Shown here: positions 23,457-32,282 of the stretch, in pieces
How the letters are laid out: each line of letters starts with the position of its first letter
How positions within the stretch are numbered: the first letter of the stretch is position 1
Source of the DNA: LZORAL124-50-18 sp051208045
Lineage (GTDB): Bacteria; Pseudomonadota; Gammaproteobacteria; Pseudomonadales; Oleiphilaceae
Assembly: GCA_051208045.1 (NCBI GenBank)
Contig: JBPJFY010000006.1
Coordinates: 62,001-126,000, forward strand
Length of the DNA stretch: 64,000 bases
Reading direction: 5' to 3'
Translations under genes and position numbers: made by a program
The notes under the pieces: generated by a model
Told to the model about the DNA's origin: nothing
Database searches by the model: none
Seen by the model: only the letters and a program-made list of their open reading frames with translations

Positions 23457-24460
23457 CCGGAAGCGCGCGCCACCTGTTGGCGAACCTCCATCGGATACAC
23501 GCCGCTCCAACGATGGTAACTGCGCGTGAATGCGCTCTGATTGCTGTATCCGAGCAGTAACGCAATATCGGTGAGGCGGTATTGGCTCTCGGTCAGATAG
23601 TGGTTTGCCAGCGTAAAACGCACCGAGTCCAGCAGGGCACGAAAGGAGGTGCCCTGTTCCTGAAGTTTACGCTGGAGTGTGCGCTGGCTGTAGCCCATGG
23701 CGGCGGCCACATCGCGAATGTTGCAGGTGTTGTTGGTCAGGGTATAGCTCAGCACTTTGGCGACCTGATTGATCCAGTCCCGGGACTGGAACTGCACCGA
23801 ATCATGGATGCGGTTGGCCAGTTTACTCACGATAGGTTCGATATCCTGCTTGAGAATCCGGCTGTCGACGGTGATGGAGAGCTGATTGGCTGCGAATGCC
23901 ACCGGGCACCCGAAGTAGCTCGCGTATTGCCGTGCGCGCGCCGCATCCTGCTCATCCCGCAAGAAGTAACAGCCGCGAATCGGGTGGGTGTGCCCTAATA
24001 ATTCGTTCAGAATGGTCACCGCACTGGCTAGCGCGTAATCCTGAAACTGCACCAATTGTTTGATTTGCGGAATCTCACAATGGAAGCTCACTTGCATGTG
24101 TTCGTTCCGCACCTGGATGTCCACCTGGTAGCCGGAAACCAGAAACCGCAGATACTTGATGATGACGCCCAGTGCTTCGGACAAATCCCGACAACGATTC
24201 AGCATCGGGCCCAGCGGGGCCAACACCATAATGTCCTGCTGACGGGCCATTTGGAGCGCGATGTCCGGGAAGTTCAGCTGGTCCGCCGTGTTTTCGAGGA
24301 GGTAGACAAACTGTGCAAACGGAATCAACAGATTCTCGTGGGTAAAATTGGCTTCACTCAGACCGACCGACGCATACAGTGCGGCAGGGTCGCCCCCACG
24401 CGCACAGACGAGCCGCGAATAGCCCGTCAGGAAGCTCGTGCTGATGTAGGGAATTTTCAT
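23453..24460 (-). CDS. AraC-family regulator (OruR/ArgR-like ligand domain)
   Basis: A 335-residue regulator. The N-terminal ~200 residues are the arabinose-operon-like ligand domain of the OruR group (ALYASVGLSEANFTHENLLI, DIALQMARQQDIM, EALGVIIKYLRFLVSGYQVD). The C-terminal ~100 residues form the double helix-turn-helix (NIRDVAAAMGYSQRTLQRKLQEQG, RLTDIALLLGYSNQSAFTRSYHRWSG). Start ATG at 24460 is used; the frame continues to a TTG at 24505 that would lie on a -10-like TATAAT (24500-24495). Divergent from a desaturase-reductase fusion 144 bp away, which it most likely controls. Members often sense fatty acids or related small molecules. Confidence 0.85.
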   Translation of the reverse strand: MKIPYISTSFLTGYSRLVCARGGDPAALYASVGLSEANFTHENLLIPFAQFVYLLENTADQLNFPDIALQMARQQDIMVLAPLGPMLNRCRDLSEALGVIIKYLRFLVSGYQVDIQVRNEHMQVSFHCEIPQIKQLVQFQDYALASAVTILNELLGHTHPIRGCYFLRDEQDAARARQYASYFGCPVAFAANQLSITVDSRILKQDIEPIVSKLANRIHDSVQFQSRDWINQVAKVLSYTLTNNTCNIRDVAAAMGYSQRTLQRKLQEQGTSFRALLDSVRFTLANHYLTESQYRLTDIALLLGYSNQSAFTRSYHRWSGVYPMEVRQQVARASG

Positions 24461-24536
24461 GGGTTTCAGCGCTTCATCCAAAAATGGTGATCTTATTATA
24501 GTCAATATGGCGTAAAATGGTTAGAAACTGGCGCGA

Positions 24537-24589
24537 TATGATAAATCATCATCTCCACGTGCGCTAACATACGCACAGGATTGATGATT
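24537..24589 (+). promoter_or_regulatory. Fusion-gene promoter and nested inverted repeats
   Basis: A -10-like TATGAT (24537-24542) without a good -35 suggests activator dependence. From about the transcription start runs a nested symmetric element: outer arms AATCATCA (24544-24551) / TGATGATT (24582-24589) and inner arms GTGCG (24559-24563) / CGCAC (24572-24576), sharing nearly one centre and ending just before the ribosome site GGAG (24593). It can fold as a hairpin in the message or serve as regulator binding DNA. Confidence 0.5.
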
Positions 24590-24604
24590 GGCTGGAGAAC
24601 GACA

Positions 24605-26614
24605 ATGAATGTAAAAGTACTGTCTCAGGATGATATGGCGACTGCGGTGAATGACTTGAATACGGCGCATTGGCAGGATTACGCAACGGGGATTGCCTGG
24701 GGAACCCTGGGTTTGTTTGCTGGCGTGGTCGCGGGCTATGTCAGCCTGTTCACTCTGTGGTTTTCCGGCACGATTGGATTATTTGAGGGCATGCTTATTT
24801 CCACGCTGTTGCTTTATCTGGCGTTTACGGTGGCTCATGAAGCCGGGCATGGCAACATCGCCCACGAAGTGCGTTGGATGAAGCCCTGGGAGCGGGCAAT
24901 GGGCTGGGCGACCACGCTGCCCTTCCTGATTGTTCCTTTCGGTTTGTTTGCCCGTATTCATGATTATCACCATGCGTTTACCAACAGCCCGGATCAAGAT
25001 CCGGATCACTGGGTGAAAGGTCATCGCTGGTGGCAGGCGGCGCCGCGTGCTTTGACGTTACCGCTAAACTACTTTTATCTCACCGTCACCCGATTTCGTA
25101 AAGACCCAGTGATTGCCGCGACACACCGCAGTTCCTGTATCTACTATGCGGGTACGCTGAGTTTTATTGTCATTATGGTGATTGCCGGCTGGGGCACTGA
25201 AGTGTTGATGCTGGGGGTGTTGCCGGCATTTCTGGCGAGTTTTGTACTGGGCATGCTCTTTGACTGGGTGCCACATCAACCGGGTGGGCAGCAAAACCGT
25301 TATCAAAACACACGGACGTATCTGTTTCCCGGCCTCAGATTCCTGACGCTGGGGCAAAACTATCATCATATTCATCATTTGTATCCGCGGGTGAACTGGT
25401 ATGCCTATCATCGCGTGTTTGACGTGATCCGGCCTGAATTGGAGCGTCAACAAGCCCCGATCGAAGCGTTGAAACCGTGGCCTTTACGCCTCAGCCCATT
25501 TCGCCACAACCAAAAGCAGACCTTGCCCGGCTATGGCAAGTCTGATTTTGCACATCAGCCTTCCTCGTTGGCCGGTACACATCAATTGACCTTACGCGTG
25601 GAGAATATCCAGCGAGAAACAGAAGACTCGGTGGCGATCACGTTTGCGAATCAACGGGGGAAAAGCCTGCCGTTTCGTGCCGGACAATACGTGACCGTAA
25701 CTCAACGTGTGGGCACCGAGCGTGTCACACGGTGTTACTCCTTGTGCGAGTCGGTATATGCGAATCGCTTGTCCATTGGCGTCAAGCGCGTAGCCGGGGG
25801 CGTATTGTCCAGTTACCTGAATGATGTCCTGCGGATTGGTGATGAGTTGACGGTGAGTGGGCCCTTTGGGGACTTTGTCTACGAACCCGGAGATGCGCGT
25901 CGTGTCACCCTCATTGCCGGTGGCAGTGGCATCACACCGATTCTGTCGATTCTGCAAACCGCACTTCTGGGGGATGACCGTGCAGAAGTGCATCTGATCT
26001 ACGCCAATGCGCATCCCGATGCAGAGATGTTTCGCTGGTTGATCAAAGCACTGGAGGCACGTTATCCCGCACGTTTGCGTGTGACCCGAATCTATCAGCA
26101 GGCACCGGCCTCCTGGCAAGGGCTCACAGGCCGGCTGACGCCGGAAATTCTGGCAGGCCTCGTCGAGGAAGACGCGCATGCGGTGTTTGGTCGCTTTTAC
26201 ATCTGTGGGCCCGAAGGCGTCAAGCATCTTTCTGTGCAAGCCTTGCAGAGTTTAGGTGTGCCGCAGAGTCAGATTCTGGTGGAAGACTTCACCCCCCAGG
26301 TGGTGGAAGCGCGTGGGGAGGTGCACCAGGTGGCTATTGCGTTGGCGAATGGCGCACAGCATTCACTTGCTGTGGCAGAAAACCAGACCCTGCTGCAAGC
26401 TGCGCAGGCACAAGGCGTTCCTTTACCCCATGCCTGTGGCGTTGGCCAGTGTGGCTGTTGTGCCCTGCAGGTGCTGACGGGCGAGCATACGCTAACCCAG
26501 CCAGAGCCACCGGGGTTGCTCCCCGGGGAGCGCGACTCCGGGCGCACGCTGGCGTGTCAGTGTTTGCCTCGTTCTGCCATGTCATTGGCGGAAGGGCACT
26601 CAATCCTGGAATGA
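24605..26614 (+). CDS. Desaturase/hydroxylase fused to FAD-NAD reductase and 2Fe-2S ferredoxin
   Basis: A 669-residue single-chain enzyme. Residues ~30-300 are a membrane di-iron domain with histidine motifs HEAGH (near 77), HDYHH (near 118) and YHHIHH (near 252) and at least four membrane helices. Residues ~325-555 are a ferredoxin-reductase module (RCYSLCES for FAD near 370, GGSGITPILSI for NAD near 438). Residues ~575-669 are a plant-type ferredoxin with C-x4-C-x2-C in CGVGQCGCC near 610 and a last cysteine near 650. Thus NAD(P)H, FAD, iron-sulfur cluster and oxygen-activating site are on one chain. Substrate is probably an acyl chain or alkane-like lipid. ATG 24605 is used, with GGAG upstream; divergent AraC regulator. 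Confidence 0.88.
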   Translation: MNVKVLSQDDMATAVNDLNTAHWQDYATGIAWGTLGLFAGVVAGYVSLFTLWFSGTIGLFEGMLISTLLLYLAFTVAHEAGHGNIAHEVRWMKPWERAMGWATTLPFLIVPFGLFARIHDYHHAFTNSPDQDPDHWVKGHRWWQAAPRALTLPLNYFYLTVTRFRKDPVIAATHRSSCIYYAGTLSFIVIMVIAGWGTEVLMLGVLPAFLASFVLGMLFDWVPHQPGGQQNRYQNTRTYLFPGLRFLTLGQNYHHIHHLYPRVNWYAYHRVFDVIRPELERQQAPIEALKPWPLRLSPFRHNQKQTLPGYGKSDFAHQPSSLAGTHQLTLRVENIQRETEDSVAITFANQRGKSLPFRAGQYVTVTQRVGTERVTRCYSLCESVYANRLSIGVKRVAGGVLSSYLNDVLRIGDELTVSGPFGDFVYEPGDARRVTLIAGGSGITPILSILQTALLGDDRAEVHLIYANAHPDAEMFRWLIKALEARYPARLRVTRIYQQAPASWQGLTGRLTPEILAGLVEEDAHAVFGRFYICGPEGVKHLSVQALQSLGVPQSQILVEDFTPQVVEARGEVHQVAIALANGAQHSLAVAENQTLLQAAQAQGVPLPHACGVGQCGCCALQVLTGEHTLTQPEPPGLLPGERDSGRTLACQCLPRSAMSLAEGHSILE

Positions 26615-26717
26615 GCCTCAATATTAGGGTATATCAAGGAATCGGCAGGGGAGTCCGCCCTCTGCTGTCAAAAGCATGCGCTCAGCGCATTATGCCGCAT
26701 GAGCCGTTCAGGCTTGA

Positions 26718-27227
26718 TTACATACTCCGGATGCGCTTTATTTCAGCGTCTCCAATGCCTAAAGACTCAAGAAACGTCTGATGCTCATCCGGTTCCATCT
26801 CTTCAAACTTCTGATGCCATTTAATCATCGCCTCGTCATCCAGGCCAGACGCTCGCATGATTTCAACCCATCTCTCTTTTGTTACCATCGTATTCTCCAA
26901 CAAGTTAGAGTCCTGCAGTAAAGCGATAACCGCCTTCTGCTGGTTTCTAAGTGTTTGAATCTCGCGCTCCAGTTCCTTGAAGTGTTCTCTCAGAATCTCA
27001 GCATGAGATTTTTCGGCACGATCAAGCAGGTGCGAAATGTGCGCGACAGGAATACCAAAAGACCGATAAGAAACAATCGCTTGTAATCGGTCTATTTCCT
27101 TTTTACCGTACCATCGGTAGCCATTTTCGGATCTACGAGCGGGTAACAGCAGGCCCTCCCGCTCATAGTAGAGAATGGTTGACCGTGACAGGTCAAAACG
27201 TTTGGCGAGCTGTGTCACAGTAAACAT
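26718..27227 (-). CDS. MerR-family transcriptional regulator
   Basis: A 169-residue regulator. The N-terminal winged helix-turn-helix is clear (FTVTQLAKRFDLSRSTILYYEREGLLLP, GYRWYGKKEIDRLQAIVSYRSFGIPV), followed by a coiled-coil dimerisation helix (HISHLLDRAEKSHAEILREHF and on). The C-terminal ~60 residues lack conserved cysteine metal-binding motifs, so an organic or redox signal is more likely. Start ATG 27227 is chosen since upstream codons are not MerR-like. Orphan: no obvious target gene adjoins it except its own promoter and the following glycan cluster. Confidence 0.82.
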   Translation of the reverse strand: MFTVTQLAKRFDLSRSTILYYEREGLLLPARRSENGYRWYGKKEIDRLQAIVSYRSFGIPVAHISHLLDRAEKSHAEILREHFKELEREIQTLRNQQKAVIALLQDSNLLENTMVTKERWVEIMRASGLDDEAMIKWHQKFEEMEPDEHQTFLESLGIGDAEIKRIRSM

Positions 27228-27265
27228 AACGGTTACCCATGCTTGTCGAGCGCTTAGACTGAACC

Positions 27266-27286
27266 CTGCACCTGTAGACGAGTCAA
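27266..27286 (-). promoter_or_regulatory. Possible MerR autoregulatory promoter
   Basis: Upstream of the merR-type gene the minus strand has -35 TTGACT (27286-27281) followed by a near-palindrome CTACAGGTGCAG (27277-27266). A dyad starting right after the -35 is typical of MerR-controlled promoters with a long spacer; the -10 box is weak, so confidence is low. Confidence 0.35.
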
Positions 27287-27630
27287 CCAAAACTCCTGTG
27301 ATTCAGTCACTTTTGCTCTGCATATTTTCTTTACACCCAGGCTTTGTTTTACTGAAGCTTGTGTCTTATCCATCTCTGCGGAACGTTTAGCTTAATAGCT
27401 CAATGGCGTGCAGGTTGACGTCCATAGCCAGTCCTTTGAAATACTTAAGGGCAAACATATGCGGCATCTTTTCTTGAATGCTGGCGGCAGCTGAGGACGA
27501 TTGGCAAAAATAAGCCTCCCGCAATATGATTTAGGCTACACTAAAAACCTATTGCTGCAGCTGTTTGATTCATGATTGTAATTTGGTAATTTTTTGCAAT
27601 CTGTATTTTATAATAAGGAGCTCCCGGTCA
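27287..27630. other. Intergenic region at the left edge of the glycan island
   Basis: About 345 bp, AT-rich, with no convincing gene, tRNA or transposon remnant. AAGGAG at 27615-27620 is the ribosome site of the next gene. A TATAAT-like sequence at 27609-27614 is too close to the start codon to be its main promoter. Confidence 0.4.
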
Positions 27631-29040
27631 GTGGATGAAGATAAAGTTTCCTCAATCACAACTGTAATATTTGAAGATGGCCAGTTACGAGAAACCAGCC
27701 AAAATAGCTGCGTGGAACAGTTGCCGAGAGGATGGTGTGAAGTATTTCTACGAGGGACGGGTGTTTCCGTAGCAATTGGGCGGAGCGTTCACGACGGAAG
27801 TATTCTGGGAATTGACCTTCTAAACAGTGAGTCGAAGGTTGTATCTTCTAAAGCGGAGGTGATGCGGTTTCAGCGGAAGGATGTGCCCAAGGAGTACGCC
27901 GTATACAGCAACGGCAATGAGAGTGGTTTTTTAATTCTGTTTTCCTTTGACGAAAGTTTTGCCATCGGGCATTCGGAAGCAATGAGTATCAAATTTCGCT
28001 TTTCTAATCATCAAAGCCTGACACTTCAGCCGCAAGAAACAAAAAACCTGGATCGATCGAGTTTGTCTGCTTTGCTTGGTCCATGGAATCATCGAGACAA
28101 GCTTCACCGTACCGCTGTATTACCTATCTACCATCCGATATTAAAAGAGGTGTTTGAAACCGAGAAAGACTGTACCGTGAAGCGGCATGATTTTGGCGAA
28201 CCTGTGGAGAATCCTCAGATCTCTCTCATAATTCCTCTTTTCGGCAGAATTGATTTCATGAAATACCAGCTGTCAAATTTTGCGAGATATAAGACCTTAA
28301 CACGAGCAGAACTTATCTATGTGCTGGATGACCCGAGCTTGAAGTCTGAAGCATGGGATCTCTCTCTGTGGTTGCATGAAACATTTGGCCTCAATTTTAC
28401 CCTGCTTGAACTGGAGCACAACGTGGGATACGCACGAGCCAACAATATTGCGGTCGAACACTGTCGATCGGCGTGGCTGGTCCTGAAAAACTCCGACGTG
28501 TTGGCTGTGGATGGGGAGTGGTTAGACCGCTTATTGAAGCACGCGAGCACGCTTGAGAATCTTGGGCTGTTAGGTGTTCGCCTTCTTTATGAGGACGGCA
28601 GTATTCAACATGATGGCATGGTACCGCGGACATTGCCTGAATTTCCGGGAGTTACGTTCAATGATCATCCATATAAAGGCTGGCCTGAACAACTGGTTCC
28701 TAACACCCAAGCACTTGAAATCGTGGATATGGTCACTGCTGCTTGTGTTTTGATTCGAAAAGCCACGTTTCAAGCGGTAGACGGTTTTGACTCCCATTAT
28801 TTCCTGGGTGATTTTGAAGATTCGGACCTGTGCCGGAAAGTTCAGGACTATGGTTGCACTAACTATATAGCAAGAGATGTTTGCTTGTTTCATTTAGAGA
28901 GGCAGTCCCAGAACCAAGTGGGTGACTTGTCCTGGAAAAACAAGCTGACATTGCTGAATGCTGTGTATTACCAGTCTCGACTTGACCGGGTATTTCGGGC
29001 GACGTCGAAGGAAAGACAATCAAGGGATTCTCTGGAATGA
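27631..29040 (+). CDS. Family-2 glycosyltransferase with N-terminal beta domain
   Basis: A 469-residue protein. Residues 1-185 are a beta-rich domain not recognised; residues ~190-440 are a GT-A fold family-2 transferase (SLIIPLFGRIDFMKYQLSNF, DDPSL as the metal-binding DxD-like site, NVGYARANNIAVEH, FLGDFEDSDLCRKVQ). It likely transfers a sugar to a growing glycan on the cytoplasmic membrane face. A GTG at 27631 with AAGGAG 10 nt upstream is chosen; earlier in-frame codons have no ribosome site. It is first in a seven-gene forward cluster and overlaps the next gene by 4 bp. Confidence 0.8.
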   Translation: MDEDKVSSITTVIFEDGQLRETSQNSCVEQLPRGWCEVFLRGTGVSVAIGRSVHDGSILGIDLLNSESKVVSSKAEVMRFQRKDVPKEYAVYSNGNESGFLILFSFDESFAIGHSEAMSIKFRFSNHQSLTLQPQETKNLDRSSLSALLGPWNHRDKLHRTAVLPIYHPILKEVFETEKDCTVKRHDFGEPVENPQISLIIPLFGRIDFMKYQLSNFARYKTLTRAELIYVLDDPSLKSEAWDLSLWLHETFGLNFTLLELEHNVGYARANNIAVEHCRSAWLVLKNSDVLAVDGEWLDRLLKHASTLENLGLLGVRLLYEDGSIQHDGMVPRTLPEFPGVTFNDHPYKGWPEQLVPNTQALEIVDMVTAACVLIRKATFQAVDGFDSHYFLGDFEDSDLCRKVQDYGCTNYIARDVCLFHLERQSQNQVGDLSWKNKLTLLNAVYYQSRLDRVFRATSKERQSRDSLE

Positions 29041-30293
29041 CACGAATACTATTTTTGGTGCATGGTCACCCTGCGATAAACAAAGGCGGTGGTGAAATTG
29101 CTGCGTGGAATCTATTTGATCGATGTCGAAAGGAAGGGATGAAGGCACTATTGCTTGCTCGCACCGACACCGCAGCTCATCCGGGAACCGTTTTTTCAGT
29201 GAGGTCACCAGATGAGATTTTGTTTCATTGCGGTATCCACAACCTGTTTGACTTAAGCAACCCTGGCGCAATCCATGTGCACAGGGAGATTAAAAAACTC
29301 GTTCTCGAGTTTAAGCCGGACATCATTCACGTCCACCACTACTATGGTATTGGGGTTGAAATTTTTCGATCCCTAAAGCAGGCAGCGCCATTCGCCAAAC
29401 TTATTTTTACTCTTCACGAATACATGGGAATGTGTATGCATTATGGCACCATGGTACGCACTAACGAATCGGAGCTGTGTTACGAGGCCAGTCCAGCAGA
29501 TTGCCATCGATGTTTTCCACAGCATACAAGTGGTGACTTTTTTTTACGAAAGCAATTCATTCTTGATCAGTTTTCATATATTGATCACTTCATTGCCCCC
29601 AGCAATTTTCTTAAAAGTCGTTATTGCGAGATGGGCTTGGCGGAAAATAAAATCACTGTGCTAGAAAACCTGTTGGACCTACCGGATGTGCTTCCACCAA
29701 GAACGTTGGGAGAAGGGCAAGCGCGAGGGAAATTCGGCTTCTTTGGTCAGATATCGCCCTTCAAAGGGGTGAACGTGCTGTTGAAGGCGGTGAAGCTAAT
29801 GCCGAAAAGTGTTCGTAAGAAGGTACACATTGAGATTTATGGCGCGAATCTGGACAGGCAGTCGGAGTCATTCCGGAACGAGTATGAGACCCTACTCCGT
29901 GAGTGTCATACGACGGTTTCTTTCAAGGGGAGATATGAGTCGCGTCAGCTTCCAGCGCTGATGTCTGAAGTAGATTGGGTGGTTGTGCCTTCCACTTGGT
30001 GGGAAAACTCACCGATTGTTATTCAGGAAGCTTTGGCATCAGGGCGCCCGGTGATTGGCTCGGATATCGGAGGCGTGAGGGAAAAAATTGACGAAGGGGG
30101 AGGGCTTTTGTTCAGAGCAGGTAATGCGGGCTCGTTGGCGACAGTAATGGAGCATGCGATGAACGAACAAGTTTACAATGCATGTAGAGAGCGTCTTAAG
30201 GTGAAAAGGGACAACTTTGTACTGTACCAACAATTGTATGCTCAAATGCTGGAACGTTCTATTTGCGTGATGGATGGTCTAGATGAAAAGTGA
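29037..30293 (+). CDS. Family-4 glycosyltransferase
   Basis: A 418-residue GT-B fold glycosyltransferase. The N-terminal acceptor domain begins TRILFLVHGHPAINKGGGE; the C-terminal donor domain has FFGQISPFKGVNVLLKAV, SFKGRYESRQLPALMSEVDWVVVPS and the E-x7-E pair in SPIVIQEALASGRPVIGSDIGGV. Uses a nucleotide sugar donor, probably at the membrane. A cysteine-rich stretch (CMHYGTMVRTNESELC, ASPADCHRCFP) is present in the middle of the N-terminal half. Overlaps both neighbours, indicating tight operon organisation. Sugar specificity unknown. Confidence 0.85.
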   Translation: MTRILFLVHGHPAINKGGGEIAAWNLFDRCRKEGMKALLLARTDTAAHPGTVFSVRSPDEILFHCGIHNLFDLSNPGAIHVHREIKKLVLEFKPDIIHVHHYYGIGVEIFRSLKQAAPFAKLIFTLHEYMGMCMHYGTMVRTNESELCYEASPADCHRCFPQHTSGDFFLRKQFILDQFSYIDHFIAPSNFLKSRYCEMGLAENKITVLENLLDLPDVLPPRTLGEGQARGKFGFFGQISPFKGVNVLLKAVKLMPKSVRKKVHIEIYGANLDRQSESFRNEYETLLRECHTTVSFKGRYESRQLPALMSEVDWVVVPSTWWENSPIVIQEALASGRPVIGSDIGGVREKIDEGGGLLFRAGNAGSLATVMEHAMNEQVYNACRERLKVKRDNFVLYQQLYAQMLERSICVMDGLDEK

Positions 30294-31047
30294 GACGGAT
30301 GCCCAATTTGATGAAATGATACCACCAGACAGTATGAACTTTGTCGGTGCCGGAGACTTTTTATCGGTTGGTAGGGAGTTCAGGGAAATATTTGTACAGA
30401 CCGGTGGACTTAAGTCCTGCCATAGTGTCTTAGACGTAGGTTGCGGGTTAGGGCGTATGGCAATCCCGCTGACGAACTATATACAGCATCCCGGGCAGTA
30501 TTGGGGGATTGATATCGTTAAAGCAGGTATCGATTGGTGCAACAGTCAAATTGCCAGCCGATTCAATCACTTTCACTTTTTGCACACGGATGTTTATAAC
30601 CAGCACTACAATCCCGGTGGACGCATACCTGCGAGGATTTACCGTTTTCCTTTTGAGGCTGATACGTTCGATTTTATCTTCTTAACCTCCGTTTTCACTC
30701 ATATGTCGTTGAAAGATCTCACTAACTATCTTAGAGAAATTACGCGGGTCATGAAATCAGGAGGTCGATGCCTTTCCACGTTTTTCTTGCTGAATCGCGA
30801 GTCCGAAGAATTGATGTTGACTCCGAAAAGTGCCCTCAGTTTTAAATATCAATTGAATGGGTGTTTCACTGTAAACCCCAATGACCCTGAAGTGGGTATT
30901 GCCTATTCAGAGATAGACTTGATGCAGGTAATGCACCAAGCCGGGCTTTGCCTGTCTAGACCCATTGAATATGGCACCTGGTGTGGTAGAGAAGCGGGGC
31001 TGACCTTTCAGGATGTGCTGGTGCTAAAAATGGCCGATGAGGGGTGA
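30283..31047 (+). CDS. SAM-dependent class I methyltransferase
   Basis: A 254-residue protein with the Rossmann methyltransferase signature SVLDVGCGLGRMAIPLTNYI (SAM-binding glycine loop near residue 50), acidic residue in GIDIVKAGIDWC, and the motif FDFIFLTSVFTHM, followed by LREITRVMKSGGRCLSTFF. It shares the layout of methyltransferases found in capsule and O-antigen clusters, where they O-methylate sugars or glycan ends. It overlaps the upstream transferase gene by 11 bp and is followed by an 81-bp gap. Substrate not deducible. Confidence 0.8.
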   Translation: MKSETDAQFDEMIPPDSMNFVGAGDFLSVGREFREIFVQTGGLKSCHSVLDVGCGLGRMAIPLTNYIQHPGQYWGIDIVKAGIDWCNSQIASRFNHFHFLHTDVYNQHYNPGGRIPARIYRFPFEADTFDFIFLTSVFTHMSLKDLTNYLREITRVMKSGGRCLSTFFLLNRESEELMLTPKSALSFKYQLNGCFTVNPNDPEVGIAYSEIDLMQVMHQAGLCLSRPIEYGTWCGREAGLTFQDVLVLKMADEG

Positions 31048-31128
31048 AAGCTACTCAGTGCAGCTGATTTGCAAGCTAAGGGAGAGTGACTTTGGAAATT
31101 AAAGAGAAAGGCGAAATAGGAAAATAGG

Positions 31129-32250
31129 GTGTTCACCGATATATATTTGATAGGTACATCTAACTCGATTAAAAAAGGGTCAATTTCACTCGCGCTGGCT
31201 ACGCTGTGTGAAGATTTTGGACTTCAATTTCACAATTATTCGCTGGGTGGATGTTCATCCCGATATGGGTTGCACACGCTACTATCCCGTCCGATTCAAA
31301 AAGGCCAACCGGTTTTTTTGGATTTTTGTGTGAACGACGAGCTGTTTTCTGCAATTGGAAGACGCTCCAGAAGTGATTGCCAAGAAGACTTCGAGATGCT
31401 TCTGGATATGGTCAGAACGAACCACCACCCCTACCTGATTATCACACCGGCAAGGGGATACTGGAATGGTGAAGATTCGACCGCAGATTTCCAAAGAAGT
31501 TTGGCTCGAAAGCACGGGGTTGAAGTTATTGATGTTTCGGAGCCTATTCAACAACTTAGTCAGACGATGGGGCTGGGACTGGATTGTTTTTTTGAAGACC
31601 GGTTTCACCCCTTCCCTGTCGTAGCGTATGAAACTGTTTACAAGAAAGCGGTTTCCAAACTCTTTGGAGGTTCTCTTGCCGTTCGCAAAGTACAAAGCCA
31701 GCAAGGTTTCTCAGTATCGACCTCATTGTTGAAAGATGAGGGATGGACTTTCAAAACAGGGCACGCGATTCGACTGGAAGGCTTTCAGCCCCGGTCTATT
31801 TTGATCTCAACGCAAACAAACTGTTGGTTGCAATTTTCTGGTGATAAGGGGCTTTTACCTTCTATGCTGGTTGCCTATGGTGGGAAGCCAGGGAAACTGT
31901 GTGTCGACTTGCCTGAGGGAGAGATAGATGAAATTGTAGTCAGTGAAGTGCCCTCGGGTAATGAAGTAGTTGCCCATTTATCTAAAGCCGAACTGGCAGA
32001 TAAACCTATTGAATTCTGTCTGTTTTCTTTGCTTGGAAAACAAAGTGAAGTGGAAATCAATTTTTTTGCAATTCGGCAGTCTTTAGAGCGAAACAGTCTT
32101 TTTCAACTGAAATCTGCAAGTTACTTTATCGCAAGTGAGCGATTCACGGACGCGAGAAAAGCCTTGGATAGAATACAAACTGAAGATGACAAGCAGCTCA
32201 GCGATCGTGCTGCCTTATATCGTCGGTTAGCAACGTTTGAGAAGCGTTGA
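31129..32250 (+). CDS. SGNH-hydrolase-like protein with C-terminal beta and helical parts
   Basis: A 373-residue protein, GTG start with GAAATAGG upstream. Residues 1-175 are SGNH/GDSL-like: LIGTSNSIKKG (block I, serine), NYSLGGCSSRYG (block II glycine), FLDFCVNDELF (block III asparagine) and EDRFHPF (block V Asp and His). It therefore may add or remove an acyl group such as acetate from a glycan. Residues ~185-320 are beta-rich and the last ~50 are helical, unrecognised. No signal peptide. Tailoring of the cluster's polymer is inferred from neighbours. Confidence 0.65.
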   Translation: MFTDIYLIGTSNSIKKGSISLALATLCEDFGLQFHNYSLGGCSSRYGLHTLLSRPIQKGQPVFLDFCVNDELFSAIGRRSRSDCQEDFEMLLDMVRTNHHPYLIITPARGYWNGEDSTADFQRSLARKHGVEVIDVSEPIQQLSQTMGLGLDCFFEDRFHPFPVVAYETVYKKAVSKLFGGSLAVRKVQSQQGFSVSTSLLKDEGWTFKTGHAIRLEGFQPRSILISTQTNCWLQFSGDKGLLPSMLVAYGGKPGKLCVDLPEGEIDEIVVSEVPSGNEVVAHLSKAELADKPIEFCLFSLLGKQSEVEINFFAIRQSLERNSLFQLKSASYFIASERFTDARKALDRIQTEDDKQLSDRAALYRRLATFEKR

Positions 32251-32282
32251 TATGACTTATTGTTAAAAGCTTAAGAGGTAAA

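Noticed and set aside
27609..27614. TATAAT as promoter of the glycan cluster
   Set aside because: It touches the ribosome site of the first gene, so a transcript starting there would lack it.
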